A stretch of 64,000 nt of DNA from Lamellibrachia columna (taxonomy: Eukaryota; Annelida; Polychaeta; Sabellida; Siboglinidae), in contig OY759269.1 of the NCBI GenBank assembly GCA_963662155.1, forward strand, positions 17,030,522 through 17,094,521, written 5' to 3'. How positions within the stretch are numbered: the stretch's first letter is position 1; each line of letters starts with the position of its first letter. The notes below the pieces were generated by a model, which saw nothing but the letters and a program-made list of their open reading frames with translations, was not told the origin of the DNA and searched no databases. Made by a program: the position numbers and the translations under genes. Positions 1-14,000 of the stretch are shown piece by piece.

Positions 1-175
1 TATGTTGAAAAACAGAACAAACAGATATATGATAACAGCATGCCACAAAAAGACGACAAATACTTGGTTCAATACATAATAATGCAACGGTTTCCTTGTC
101 CACTTGCCATCTCGAGTTTATAGTGGATGAGAATCTTGCTAAATATTGTTAAATCTAGTCAGCATTCCCTGTCAA
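1..175 (+). mobile_element. CR1-like LINE, 3' end fragment
   Basis: Reading the plus strand, the first codons resemble the C-terminal end of the LINE at 25.2-28.1 kb (its MFKNRIDRYLI block). They are followed by that LINE's 3' untranslated end: the 'ttccttgtccacttgccat' block and a tail with TTGTTAAATC. The copy is 5'-truncated or cut by the window edge, and it is decayed. Confidence 0.7.
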
Positions 176-227
176 AGTCTGCACATCTGTAACATGAATA
201 ATGCCTTGTATGCTACTGGTTTAGGGT

Positions 228-525
228 ACCGTAGTCGACTTACTAAGCCTACAGTACGCTAAAAATAATTGGGCCATGGAAAAATGTCTGGGAATCTGTT
301 TTTTTTTCTTCAAGACAATAAGGTAACTGTTTAGCACTAGTGTTGTGACATTTGGCGACTACTGAAGAACAACTGAAAAGTGGTGCCAACTGTTTAACAC
401 CAGATGGCGACACTTTTCAGTTGTTCCACACTTGTCAAATTACAATAATTATAAATCCTGCTAATTAAAACAGGGGGCGTGTGCTAATTAGGGCGATTAC
501 GCTGAATAGGTCGAATACGATATGT
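228..525. repeat. Interspersed repeat with internal hairpin, copy 1
   Basis: About 300 bp that reappears at 3,225-3,532 in the same orientation with moderate divergence. The shared order is: 'taagcctacagtacgct', 'aattgggcca', a long palindrome, 'atcctgctaattaaaa', and 'tcgaatacg'. Inside, CAACTGAAAAGTG (370-382) pairs with CACTTTTCAGTTG (411-423), a 13-bp perfect stem. It has no coding capacity. The copy at 3,225 lies in a DNA2 intron; this one lies in or downstream of DNA2. Confidence 0.75.
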
Positions 526-999
526 GCATAGGTAAAGGATGAAATTATTGCTTGGTTTGAAATCCACAGTAATTAACATAAATGGCATTGGCAAAACAAA
601 ACTGAAGTCACCCTTGGTTGCATAGCAAATGATGTTGTCATGACTACCGATTTCATGCGCAAATATTGTCTAGGGTACCCAGAAAGAACAGTTGTCAATA
701 TTTTCTGACCCTACCTTTCGTGATTGTGGCCTTTGACAGCGTAAGGTCAAACATTGGCTGTCTTCTGTCGATCACCAGTTCACGTAGCTTGACACTGCAA
801 TTAATTATAAATTATTCAAGTACCACTTACTTAAAAATTATGAGAGATACCAAGGTGCAGGTTTTTCACACGTGATAAGTACAGAGCATTGTGCCATGCA
901 TGCAAACATCTAGTCATATTTGAATGCCACAAGAACAATTATAATGAGGCACATAAGACTCAGGTCTCAATTTTCCAATGTGTCTAGTTGTTTCTCTCC

Positions 1000-1390
1000 T
1001 CTTTATCCCTTTAGTCTGGGGTGAGGACTAAAACCAGTCGTCGATTTTTGTTTCCCCTTCTTCTTCATCACTAGTCCTGTTTCACTGCCGTCTCCACCAA
1101 CCATCTCCACTACCCTCATCCCTCGCTCTCATTCTCCACTCCTCTCCCACTAACGCCAAATCTCTCTTCACGCAGTCCTCCCATCGCAGTCACAGTCTTC
1201 CTCTTCTCCTTCTACCCTCCACTCTGTGCGCAATCGCTCTGTTCGCCAACCATTCCCCTTCCATTCCGTCCAGCCCACTTAACCGACTCCTCACCAGCTT
1301 CCTTCCTCGTGAGACTCTCTCTCACAACAACTTCCTCCCTCAGTTCCTCCATTCTTCACTTGTCTATTCTTAGATTTGTAGGATAACGAG
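1000..1390 (-). mobile_element. LINE reverse transcriptase C-terminal fragment
   Basis: The minus strand encodes a decayed version of the basic C-terminal tail typical of non-LTR retrotransposons, with a GRRRRGRLRWEDCVKRDL block. The same block occurs at 42.84-43.30 kb (GRPQLRWEDCVRRDM), so both belong to one family. Stops and frameshifts are present. It sits left of the last DNA2 exon found, probably in the next DNA2 intron. Confidence 0.7.
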
Positions 1391-1906
1391 ATGGCACCAT
1401 TGGAATAACGGCAACACTGGAAACCATGGAGATATTTTTATGTTTATGATGTCTCAAAAAACTATGCATCATTTCCATTCTGTTTTTGCCCCTCTATTAC
1501 AAGCACTCAAATGTATGATAAATAATTACGCTATCAATCATCAAAACAAACACAATTATAAAAACAACATATTATTTCTACATAAATTATTTATAATTTT
1601 TTTTTACACAATTCCAAATACCTCACTTTACAGTCACCTCAATAACACAGCCACCTTGCCATTATGACCACCCAAGGACAGTCCCAAATTATTTCCATAA
1701 CAGTAAAGTATAGGACATTTAGTCCTGCTAATATGGTATCTTGCTATTCTGGTCACTTTAGCCATTCCTGAGGGTGACCTCAGTAGTGAGGTTCCACTGT
1801 ATAAATTAAGTGCCTGTATGATACTAATGATACTAATGATATTAATGATACTAATTAATATTTTCGTACCCTACTTATTATTTTATAAATAAGCTTGCCA
1901 ACAGAC

Positions 1907-2029
1907 CTGTTTGAGTTGTCTGCGAGAAGTCTAGAGATGTTCGCCAGGTTTGTCCCCATTGAGTTGAAGGTGTCACATTTGTCAAGTCGGAATACCAAAC
2001 TGGCCTGGTCCACGTTACACCGTAAATCT
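1907..2029 (-). CDS. DNA2: DNA2 exon 19
   Basis: The acceptor is TTTTTACAG and the donor is AACAG|GTCTGT. The exon starts in phase 2 and encodes [19 protein letters not shown] and on to RLLADNSNR. This matches the human segment with FRLDQEEK and NLSKLMEN, just before the helicase core. It is the last exon I can place. Nothing in positions 1-1906 looked like the next helicase exon. Confidence 0.88.
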
Positions 2030-5000
2030 CTGTAAAAAGTAGGAGTAAAAATAAGTCAATCGTAATTACTAGTAATGGGCATGACCAGCACCGTCCACAC
2101 ACATATCGTATTAATGAGTTGGTACCCAGACACACAAAGGCTAAATTAACAAAGAAAGGATGTATACGTTCACAAAAAGATGCCAGTGAAGAATAATGAA
2201 TTTGAAATGGTCTGATACGGTCAAACAACAACACAGGACCAAGAAAACCCCCATCCAGGATGACCAGACAATCGCTCCCAAGGGAAACGAACAACACGAC
2301 GGCCAAGAAATACCTGGCGACAGGACCTTGAAGCAGAAACAAAGAGGAAGGAAGGGTTGGAATGAACTTTAAAAAATTGCACAAATCAGGACACAGTGTA
2401 GAACTTCTGCTGATAGCCTATGTCAGCAAGAAAGTACACACAGACCTGGTTCTATTTTTGAAGGACCACAACACAGCCAATCAGGTTATAAAAAAATATG
2501 TGGTGCTTCGAGTCTGAGAAATAGTGTATGTGTAAACATTGAGGACTAGTCAACTGGAGTTTGTTGTTATGGATAGGAATGTTATTAAATCTTGTTAAAT
2601 ATAAGTATTATCTCTACAATAAAAGAAATACCTGTCTGTTAGCAGTGTGACATGGGTTTCAGAAATTCGCTGTATGAAGCCAGTGGCAAGTGCTATGAGA
2701 GATCTGTTCTCAGCACTGATGACGACACTGTCTCCCAATGCGAGACCAACATCCGATAATGATGTCGGACTGAAACCCACCTAGATCATTCAATATTCAA
2801 AATGTCACCTCAAATATGAAGAGCTGACTTTCAAAACTAGACATGGAATAGTTAGAGAACATTTTGAATATTATGAAATAATTTTCTTTGAACTTGAGTA
2901 CAACAAAGAACTACAACACTCGGAAGACTTTGCACTGTGTTAGCATTTTGTTTTTATGTTGCTTTAGTATAATGTAAACTGAATTTTATTGTACACGCTG
3001 TATTACTGATGCATTACGTGGTACTGTAAATATGCTGTATGTGTAACCAAGTAGTTTAAAAAAAATTAATGTGAAACATTGTAACAGGCCCACTCACCCT
3101 GTGTGTCTCTCAGTCCGGCTAAATGTCAGCTCATACACGTCCACTCCAGCTAAGCCACATTCCAAGGCAACCAGCCGCATTCCGCTTAGACACGCTCCGG
3201 CCGACTCTCTGGAAACACGCATCATAATAAGCCTACAGTACGCTTAAAAATAAATTGGGCCACAACATTTTTTTCAAGGAATCTGTTCTTATAAGTATAC
3301 ACCAAAATTTCAAAACAAATGTTTCCCTAGACAATAAGATAACTGTTTAACACTAGTGGTGTCATTTGGTGACTAGTGTAGAACTGAAAAGTGGTGCCAA
3401 TGGATTAACACCAGATGGCACACTTTTCAGTTGTTCCACAGGGTACAATTATGGATCCTGCTAATTAAAAAAGAGGCGTACGCTAATTAAGGCATGCATG
3501 CTTAATAAGTCGAATACGGTATGTGCACTTTTGCAAAGTTGGACGACAGAATGAAAACAAGTGCTTAATGTCTAGTTTTATATTTAAGACATCCATATTA
3601 CTCTTTTATTCTATTAATTATTTTAATTGTCTACTGATTATATAATATACTAGTTATTTATTCATTAATATTTAATAGTCTATTTATCTGGTTTTTTATT
3701 TTTTATTATTTCTTATTTGAATATAACTATTGACAATTATTAATTTTATATAGTTTAACTACCAACAGTATTTATATATATATATATTTAGTCTTTTATA
3801 GTCAAATGTAAACATTTCTGAACAGGGTCTGTGGATATGAGTTTATTATTATTATTTTATCATTATTAAGTGCATTAACAACCTGAACTGCTAAAAATGT
3901 ATTTCTTAGCCAAGTTAGGACTTGATCTCGACCAACAATGAGATTAAAAAGATAAAGTTTCACTGCGATATCGAGTGCGCAACAAATTGCTGATGCCCAC
4001 AAAGTTACCTGGTGTCAACAGAGTTACCTGGTGTCCACAAAGTTACCTGGTGTCCACAAAGTTACCTGGTGTCCACAGAGTTACCTAGTGTCCACAAAGT
4101 TACCTGGTGTCCACAAAGTTACCTGGTGTCCACAGAGTTACCTTGTGTCCACAGAGTTACCTAGTGTCCACAATGTTACCTATTGTCCACAGAGTTACCT
4201 GGTGTCCACCGAGTTACCTGGTGTCCACAGAGTTACCTGGTGTCCACAAAGTTACCTGGTGTCCACAAAGTTACCTGGTGTCCACAGAGTTACCTGGTGT
4301 CCACAAAGTTACCTGGTGTCCACAAAGTTACCTGTTGTCCACAAAGTTACCTGTTGTCCACAAAGTTACCTGGTGCCCACAAAGTTACCTGGTGTCCGCA
4401 GAGTTATGCTTTTGGAATGTGCTAACTTAGATGAACTTTTGAGATCAAACAATTTTGAGAATTTGGGTATTTTAATAATACAAAACCCTAGATCAGTTCA
4501 CTAATGAAAATCACCCCATTAAAACAGTACGTTCTTTACCAAAACCATCTAAGCAAGAGGAAATTAGTTCCAAGTGCAGTCAGACAAAACACGATGACTC
4601 ATACCTCTCTGCACCCGTGTTACACCAAAGTCCCCTCGATCCCTTCTTCTTTGAGTCGGTCCCCAACTCCAGGTGGGTAAGCTTCATCCAGTGGGAGAAA
4701 TAAGCTAAGTGTGAGGGGGAGAGATGGGATAGTGCCTGGGGCACGAGGGACGCCATGGGGTGGCCTTCCGATACAATCCGCTCCTCCACAGATCTGTTGT
4801 CAGCAAACAAGAGAAATTACATAACATTGTTATTATTTGTAAATATAACTGGAAAGTTTACAGGGTGACCGACCACATAAAAAAACATTACCCAACTTAA
4901 TATAATTTTTATTTCAAATAACATGTTCTTTGCCACACATTTGCGTCACATGATGTATGATCACTGAGAAAAGTGTCGGACGTATATCTTTAATATCATT

Positions 5001-8000
5001 AATTTGGTTGTGGTTCGAGTGCAAGCTCCAGCTGTCGGCCTTGACGCTGCAGACACACTTGAATTCAATGCGCAAAATTGTTTACCACTGGCCACAAAGA
5101 AACAGCACCCACCTCATAGCTGCCAACATTTGAAAATGGGAAAGAGTACTGATTTTCGCGCGAATCGCGGCCTATGGCCCATATATATATTTCAATAGTT
5201 TTTCATGTTTAATAATACCCAAACATCATATGAATGTGATATAATTACAGATTGTGTTCCCAAACTGTTAAAAAAAAAACTTTTATTTAAAGTATATTAT
5301 ATGTACATCATCAACGTCTCCAGATTATACTTTCCAAATAAATTTTATTTCAGGTATATAATAATAATATTGTAACACAATCAACATTTCCAGATTAGAT
5401 TCAAAATAACACAATATACTTTTGCACAACTTTTGGCTTTTTCGAAGCCCTACACGGTTCATTTATCTCGGAGATTTCTCGCTTTTTCGGCATCTCTACA
5501 AACAATAATGAAACAATGGCGTCGTTTCATCAGCTGCTATCGCTATCCCGCGCAAAATAAACGTCTGTGCGCATGCGCCGCTGGCTGGACGAGTCCAACT
5601 CGCATGATTCCGGCGTTCGTGGGGGTGGTAAAACGGTGGATATGGTCCGAGCGAAATTATTACTGGGAAAATTGACGATTTATCGTAATATTTCAGAGTA
5701 TGGGCATAATGGTGTAATGAAAGACAGAAAATCGTAATGATTCTGCAGAAATCGTAATGGTTGGCAGCCCTGCCACCTTATTCCTAATAATATCATCTAT
5801 ATTAATTATCATCTCTACAGGGAAAGCAAGATAATCCTAATCGATGAAGTGATCAAAATGAATCAATTGAGATGGTAAGGTCGTGTGATGAGAAAATTAT
5901 TCTTTTATGATGGTGGCACTAAGCATAAAGATGACGGGAATGAGACGGAGAGGAAGGCCCCGATTACGGTGGATCAACACCAGCAGCCACCTGGAGGAAA
6001 AGAACACCAGCCTCAAAGATGTATTAAGAATGGAACGGTACAAAAACAATACAGAATGGAGAAAGTTGATTTCTTACCACACTGACAGTAGTTCTAGTGT
6101 CACTTGAATTCCTACCTGGAGTATACAGAGCAGGTGAGCAGGGTGTTCCTACCTGGAGTATAGTGAGCAGGTGAGTACAGTGTTCCATTCTGGAGTATAG
6201 TGAGCAGGTGAGTACGGTGTTCCTACCTTGAGTATGGTGAGCAGGTGAGCAGGGTGTTCCTACCTGGAGTATAGTGAGCAGGTGAGCAGGGTGTTCCTAC
6301 CTGGAGTATAGTGAGCAGGTGAGTACGGTGTTCCTACCTGGAGTATAGAGAGCAGGTGAGCAGGGTGTTCCTACCTGGAGTATAGTGAGCAGGTGAGTAC
6401 GGTGTTCCTACCTGGCATATAGTGAGCAGGTGAGCAGGGTGTTCCTACCTGGAGTATAGTGAGCAGGTGAGCAGGGTGTTCCTACCTGGAGTATAGTGAG
6501 CAGGTGAGCAGGGTGTTCCTACCTGGAGTATAGTGAGCAGGGTGTTCCTACCAGGAGTATGGTGAGCAGGTGAGCAGGGTGTTCCTACCTGGAGTATAGT
6601 GAGCAGGTAGCCAGCTGTTTCCTACCTGGAGTATATTGAGCAGGCAGCAAGCTGTTTCCTACCTTTGCACTGCAGCACAGTTGAGTAACTGTGGACATTT
6701 GCCACAGAATTGCCCTCGATTGATAGGCTCAGGAAGGACACCAAATGGCCACGAACTACTTGTCAAGGTCGACGTAGTTGGGTCACACTTCTCTGAACTG
6801 GACTTCACGAAGTGGGCTAGTTCGTTCCTCAGCTGGATTAAACCTGTCCAGAGAAATATTTATGAAGACACAATTTAAATAACCAAAATTGTACATTAAC
6901 AAATCATTGATTATTTACTATTATTGGTTACCCTAGAGTAGCTTCTGTTAGGTTTAACTGCCTTTATTTAAAATTTTTAGTTTGCTTTATAACTTTTATT
7001 ATCTAGGTCATATATAATTAATATATGTTGGCATACTTTTCATTAAATATTTATTATATAACTAATACTATTTTATACACGATTTTTTTATATCGGTTAC
7101 ATGTTGAGAATAATATGTACGTGTGAACAAAATAATCGTATTCTGGAGCTACGGCTCTTACAAAATATAAAAGTGATTTTTATTACTGAGTTGAGTTGCA
7201 CGAGATGATCATCAGGCCTAATCTATTTGTCTGCCACAGAGAGGTGGGCGTAGAACAGAACCCAGAGGTGTGAAAACCCTGTATTAAAGTGAAAAGAACT
7301 GATATGTAGTATACAGTGAAAGAATGGATGAATAGTTTGTTGTATTTATGGACATGTAACGGATTCTCTCCACCTGCGACATCTAGTTACCCCTCTTGTT
7401 GGCATGCCCTGCTGGGATAGTCTTCATGTCTCCCTCCCTTAAATACAGCAGCAAGCCACCGTTCGGGTCTTGCCTGCGGTCCGACATCATCATTGAGTAC
7501 AGCGTCACCTGGTGGCAGAACGTGACAACAAACATACAGAATGACTTATATGTATAGCAAACCAGTGACCTGTACAGCAAGGTTAACTAACAAGGGACAG
7601 GTAAAGGTTCGTTCTTATATAGCGCACACCACATTGACTTCTCTGGGAAGCATTCAGCTATGTTGAAATTACTGCACGAAGACTGTCTGTTCATATATCC
7701 ACCTCTGCCTTCAGCCAGATATTCATTTATACAGCTGAGTGAACTAGGGCAATAAGGAGTAAGCAAAATTGCCAAATCTTCAATTAAACGGTTCAAACCC
7801 GGGTTCTCTCTCTCCTGTGCCCCACAAAGAGTGTTTCTAAAACACGTTTTAAGCAAATATTAAAAGTATTAAGTAATCTTTGAATTAGAGATATAAAATA
7901 GCGGTCAGACAGTGGGAGTTAAATTGTGCAGCCATTCTATGGTCACTTTTTGAGGCGTCTCCACATATTTTACTATTGAAAAAAATGCATTTTCAACAGT

Positions 8001-11000
8001 TGGTTTGTTTAAACTATAATATTTATTTATTTATTTTGTAATCACGATTCAATAAAAGTACAGGTACATATGTAAAAAACGAATTGTTTCTACTCTATTC
8101 TCACCTGCCCTTTGTGTTCGACCGAGTAAGTCGCTTTGCCCGTTTTCAGTTCCAGAGGCACCACCTTGCTTGTCTGATCTTTCTGGCTCTGGAAATGATT
8201 AAATAAAGCATATAAAAATTACCAACAATAATAGTAACTTATATCGCGCATAAATCATCGGAAACTTGAGGCACATTAAAACAAGAGTAAAGCAATCTCG
8301 AAATTGGTGTACAATGTTGGAGTTGTCAACAGATGGATAGATGCATCAGAGAGCTACGGAGGGAAAACACTGGTTGAAAGATGAGTTTCAGATGACAAAG
8401 AAATTGTATTGTTTTCTATTGACCTGACACTGACAAGTGAATGAATTCCAAAAAGTTGGTGCCGCAACCAAGAAAACCCTAGATCCTATGTCCAATCACG
8501 GTAATAAGATCTTACAACATTTGGGTGACAAACGTTGGCATTTCAGTGTACACATTTTGGTGTACACATTTCAGTGTACACATTTCTATCTATGAGGACC
8601 CAAAGAAATTACCATGGACATCAATGTGGCTTTTTATCAAACCCAATTTTAGTTCTGTGACCCGCTTCCACAAAGGAGGGTAGCATTTGATCAGAGGTTT
8701 CCACATGTCAGCACAGTTGGGTTTGTACCCAAGGGTTTGAAAATAAGACTTTGTACCTGGGGTGAATATGTTACATTTACTATTATATTTACACCTACAG
8801 ACTATTGTTATATATGGTATATAAAATGGGTGGAATGTAATAGTTTATTTCATTTCAAAATACTACAGACTAATTATTACAGATATACACACCTATGTAA
8901 TTTAATAATTATAAAACAAACCTTCATTTCCACTGTTAAATCAATCTTTCCTTTTATCCCGTACCTGCAAATCAGAGTCATATAAATTGTGTCAAACAAA
9001 ACTAAAGAAGTCAGAGTGCAGAAAATGAAACGATTCGAACTGTGCAATCAATATTATTAAATATAAGCACATTCACTTTATGAACACAGTGGATCAAGAC
9101 TGACAAATCCATTTAGCTTATTTTCATCAATTAATGTAAAATTGCATAATTCCATTACAGGGTGTATTGAAATACAATATGGTGATGTTACCATCAGCAT
9201 ATAACATAAAAAAATCAGTTATAGATTTCTATAAGATTTTTTTATTTATATAATATATAATTTGATCAAAAGAAGAATAAATAAAACTCCATTTTGTTGT
9301 TAATTTGGCACAAAACGTACATCATAAGATATTAAAGCAATACTAACGAAAACTTGTTGATATAACTAACCTGGGAGACCATATGTTCTCTTCAATGTCC
9401 ACAACTTGTGTGATCACATCTGACACTTGGGGGCTCCTGAATATTGACAGAACCAGAAACTGTTGTCAAAAATTAAATGACAACTAAAATAACTATGTTC
9501 ACATCATGACGTTCTCACAATAACTAAGACAGTTACTCAGAATCAGCAGAACTTTGTGAGAATTTTTTATTTAGCTAACTGTACACATGACAATGAATTT
9601 TTTTTGCATAAATGAAGTAAACATATATGTTTTCATTATTGGACCCAGGACAAGTCAATGGCTTCCTTGTCCAGTATCCATCTGTTTTGTTTGGCCTTGG
9701 ATGGCAATCTTGTTAAATATTGCAATGGCACTGGACATAAATTAATCAGTTAGTGTTTTATTTGGAAACCGTACCTTCGAAGTGATGCCTTTGGTTGATT
9801 TGATGACACATAAGTGTCTACGAAATGTTGCAATGGAGGCAGATATTTCTCTATCTCTTCCATGAGAGAGTTCTCAGTCACAGCTTGTCCATACCTGAAC
9901 AACACCAACTGACATTTAGCTAGGTAAATAAACATTTTAATGGTTTCCCCAGGCAGTGTTACTGTCTACCAAAAGATGGCACATGACTGGATCCCTGGTG
10001 TGCAGCAAAACAAAATAAACCAAATTGTGCATGCCATGCTCGAAAAAGAAACTATCAAGAACAAAACAAGATATATAAATAATAAAAATGTCAGATTTTG
10101 TACTTTTATAAATCTTTTATAATTTGCTTTTCTTTGATCCAGAAACCTGACAAAGATACTAAAATCATTGAGCAAATACTTTTTGTTCAAAAATGAAAGA
10201 AAAGTTATAACCGTACATTATTATCATTTGTCAGTAAGTGATATATAGTTAGTAGGTATTATTTTACATAATATGCAATAATAATAAAAAATAGGTAAAT
10301 TATCATTTTGTTTTTACAAAATATATCAACTCAATGAATTGACTTGATATATAAGACTAAACAGAACACATGTAACACATACAATATGAAGACATATGAA
10401 AAAAATATGAACCATTATTATTTGTGCAACACTGAATTAAGTTGACACCAATAAGGAAGCCCATAAATATAGTGAGCCAAAACATCACGTGACATGAAGA
10501 TATCCTGCATGCAGTAAGAAGACGTAAGATGAGATGCTATGGCCATATCACAAGGTCTACTGGTCTAGTAAAGTCATCCTTGTAGGCACAGCGAGAGCAA
10601 AGAAAAAGAAAAAATAATTTTGAGACATTACATAAAGCTTTAGTCATTTAGATTATTATGCAACATCTATATGGTGCTCTTATAAGCAGAAATATAAAGA
10701 TGCAGAGATGTGAAACAAAGCAGCGTCCTGGGATGAAGGGTATTCCTTACCAGGAGAGGCTCGAGAGATTGATACTTCCCATACTTGCACATAGATGAAC
10801 ACGTGGTGATATGATTGAGGTTTATAAACTGCTTCAAGGGAAGTATGACAGTGATGTATCTAACATTGTGAAGCGACACAAAGACAGTGATACAAAGGAC
10901 GGAACAAGGGGTCATAGTTTGAAACTGTTTCTAGAACGAGCTTGTATAAACGTTAGAAAAGAAAGCTTCTCATCTAGAGTTAAACAAGTATGGAATGATT

Positions 11001-14000
11001 TACTGGAAGTAGTTGTAACTACCCCAAGTGTCAACTCGCTTAAAAACCATCTAAATAAACATTGGGGTACTGAACAATTTCTCTACAACTACAAAGCCGC
11101 CTTGCCAGGAAGTCGTAGAGCATTTCAAGGGAAAGTTGAAGATCTGACCACCGTGGCCACCGCCTATGGTCGGGAAGAACTTAAAAAATAAGTAAGTAAG
11201 TAAGAGAGGCAGATAGAGAAAGATCTGGACAGAGAGCATGAAATAAAGGACAGAACATGACTTCCATGAGACAAGTAGCTGCAAGGAATTGTCAAATATG
11301 AGGACAGATCATCATCAGAGGATGTGGCTCAACAATCATATCATCCACGGTTATGCAATAGGTGAATCAGTTGAACTCACATTTCATGTAGGAACTTGCT
11401 TTGGACAAGAATGGCCTTGGCGACGGCCGTCATGGCTGCCTCTGTAAACGCCCTCTCCTGCAACACCTGCGGCCACAGGAAATGTACATGAAAACTGACT
11501 TAATGTGTCATACTCAATAAAGTGGGTAACATGTCCCACTGCAAAATATGAGAATTAAACGGGTACATTGGTGTTACATTTTATTTGAAAAAAAAATTAT
11601 CGTAATTAATGTCCAGACCCGGACGCATCAGAGCATGTTCTCTGTATTCTAAACTGAACCATATCTAATGCAGACATTTTTGCAACACATTAATTGTAGA
11701 TAACTGTGTACACCAACAAGAATATGACACACGGCCGTGCCCCATGGAAATTATTAGCAGATCGAGTAGATTTTATGCATGCAAAACCAGTACATGTTAC
11801 ATAAAAGTAGACCGAGAACCATACGGACCCCTACCATAAATAAATAGTCATCAAGGACCAAGAACTGTGCAGAGCTGTACCATGAATAAATAGTCATCAA
11901 GGACCGAGAATCATCAGACCTGTATCACGAATAAATAGTTATCAAGGACCAAGAACCATACAGACCCATACCATGAATAAATGGTCATCAAGGACCAAGA
12001 ACCATACCATGAATAAATAGTCATCAAGGACCAAGAACCATACAGACCCATACCATGAATAAATGGTCATCAAGGACCAAGAACCATACAGACCCATACC
12101 ATGAATAAATAGTCATCAAGGACCAAGAACCATACAGACCCATACCATGAATAAATGGTCATCAAGGACCAAGAACCATACAGACCCATACCATGAATAA
12201 ATAGTCATCAAGGACCAAGAACCATACAGACCCATACCATGAATAAATGGTCATCAAGGACCAAGCACCATACAGACCCATACCATGAATAAATAGTCAT
12301 CAAGGACCAAGAACCATACAGACCCATACCATGAATAAATGGTCATCAAGGACCAAGAACCATACCATGAATAAATAGTCATCAAGGACCAAGAACCATA
12401 CAGACCCATACCATGAATAAATGGTCATCAAGGACCAAGAACCATACAGACCTATACTATGAATAAATAGTCATCAAGGACCAAGAACCATACAGACCCA
12501 TACCATGAATAAATGGTCATCAAGGACCAAGCACCATACAGACCCATACCATGAATAAATAGTCATCAAGGATCGAGAACCATACAGACCCATACCATGA
12601 ATAAATAGTCATCAAGGACCAAGCACCATACAGACCCATACCATGAATAAATAGTCATCAAGGATCGAGAACCATACAGACCCATACCATGAATAAATAG
12701 TCATCAAGGACCGAGAACCATACAGACCCATACCAGGGCTGGGTCCAATTACATAAATTATATCAATTACAATTACAATTAATTTTTTATTTCAATTACA
12801 ATTAGTCATAATTTTCCAAATCAATTACAATTACACTGTTTTAATTTCAATTACAATTACATTATGCGGAACCAAATATATTCAGCATTTGTTAATTATG
12901 TATTTTTGCACGTTTTGCGGAATTTAAATATTTTGCACACAATTGATAAACAAATATAACGGTAATGTTTGTACATTTTGTTGAACTTTGACTTTGAATT
13001 ATACTAAATAAAAAGATAGCAGTTTAAAACATATTTTCGTTATATCAAAATATAATGCAGTATCTGGACATAATCCTACAGGACATATTCCTTAGACAAA
13101 ATCACAAAATATAAAAATGTGAAAATTTGACAAAATCCCACACGCCATAATACAATATTTACTTGTAGTTCTTCTCTAAGCATCCTTTCTAGTTTTGCAG
13201 ACATTTATATGTGTGCATTTCTTACATTTTTCTTCCGAAAATACTAATAATAGGGTATGATGTGTTAACTTTGAGGTTGTAGCTCCTGCTCTGAGCTAAC
13301 ATTCTTAATTGGTCTGCCCTTTGCTTTGTGTGAGTTGGGAATGGGGAGAGAGGCCATATAAATGGTCTTTGCCACCTGACCTGTCTCCAATCCACCACCA
13401 CACAAGGGGTGTAATTGGCTTGCTAACTCTGCAATGTTTCACAGAGCTGACATTTTCTGAAGCAATATCAGGCTACAGGTCTTTCCATGTTGTTTGAATA
13501 CCAGCTTAGCCTTTGTCTGACAAAGTCTGTGCATTGTTTATTGCTTCCTGGCTGTTACCAACTTACTGAAAAGACTAATCGCTAAGGCTACCCACCACTA
13601 GCACCATGGACCAGTACCCACCAGACAGTGAATACTGTAACTTAAATATAAATATATAAGCAGGTGTTATTATTAGTCTTGATTTTCAACTCATGTGACT
13701 TAAATTATATTTTTATTGACAATTCGTTCAGGTAGTTTGTGATATGAAACGTACTGTAATTGATTGTAATTGAAATAAATTTTCAATTATACAAATTATA
13801 ACAATTACAATTACAGCAAAATTTCGAAACCATAATCAATTACAATTACACAATTTTGCTGTAATCAATTACAATTACATAATTGGACCCAGCCCTGACC
13901 CATACCATGAATAAATAGTCATCAAGGACCGAGAACTATACAAACTCGTACCATGAATAAATATTCATCAAGGACCAAGAACCATACAGACCCGTACCAT

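Noticed and set aside
2595..2780. Start of DNA2 exon 18 at TCTAG|GTGGGT
   Set aside because: It gives the wrong phase after exon 17; the acceptor GTTTCAG|TCC nine bases in keeps frame and matches the human alignment.
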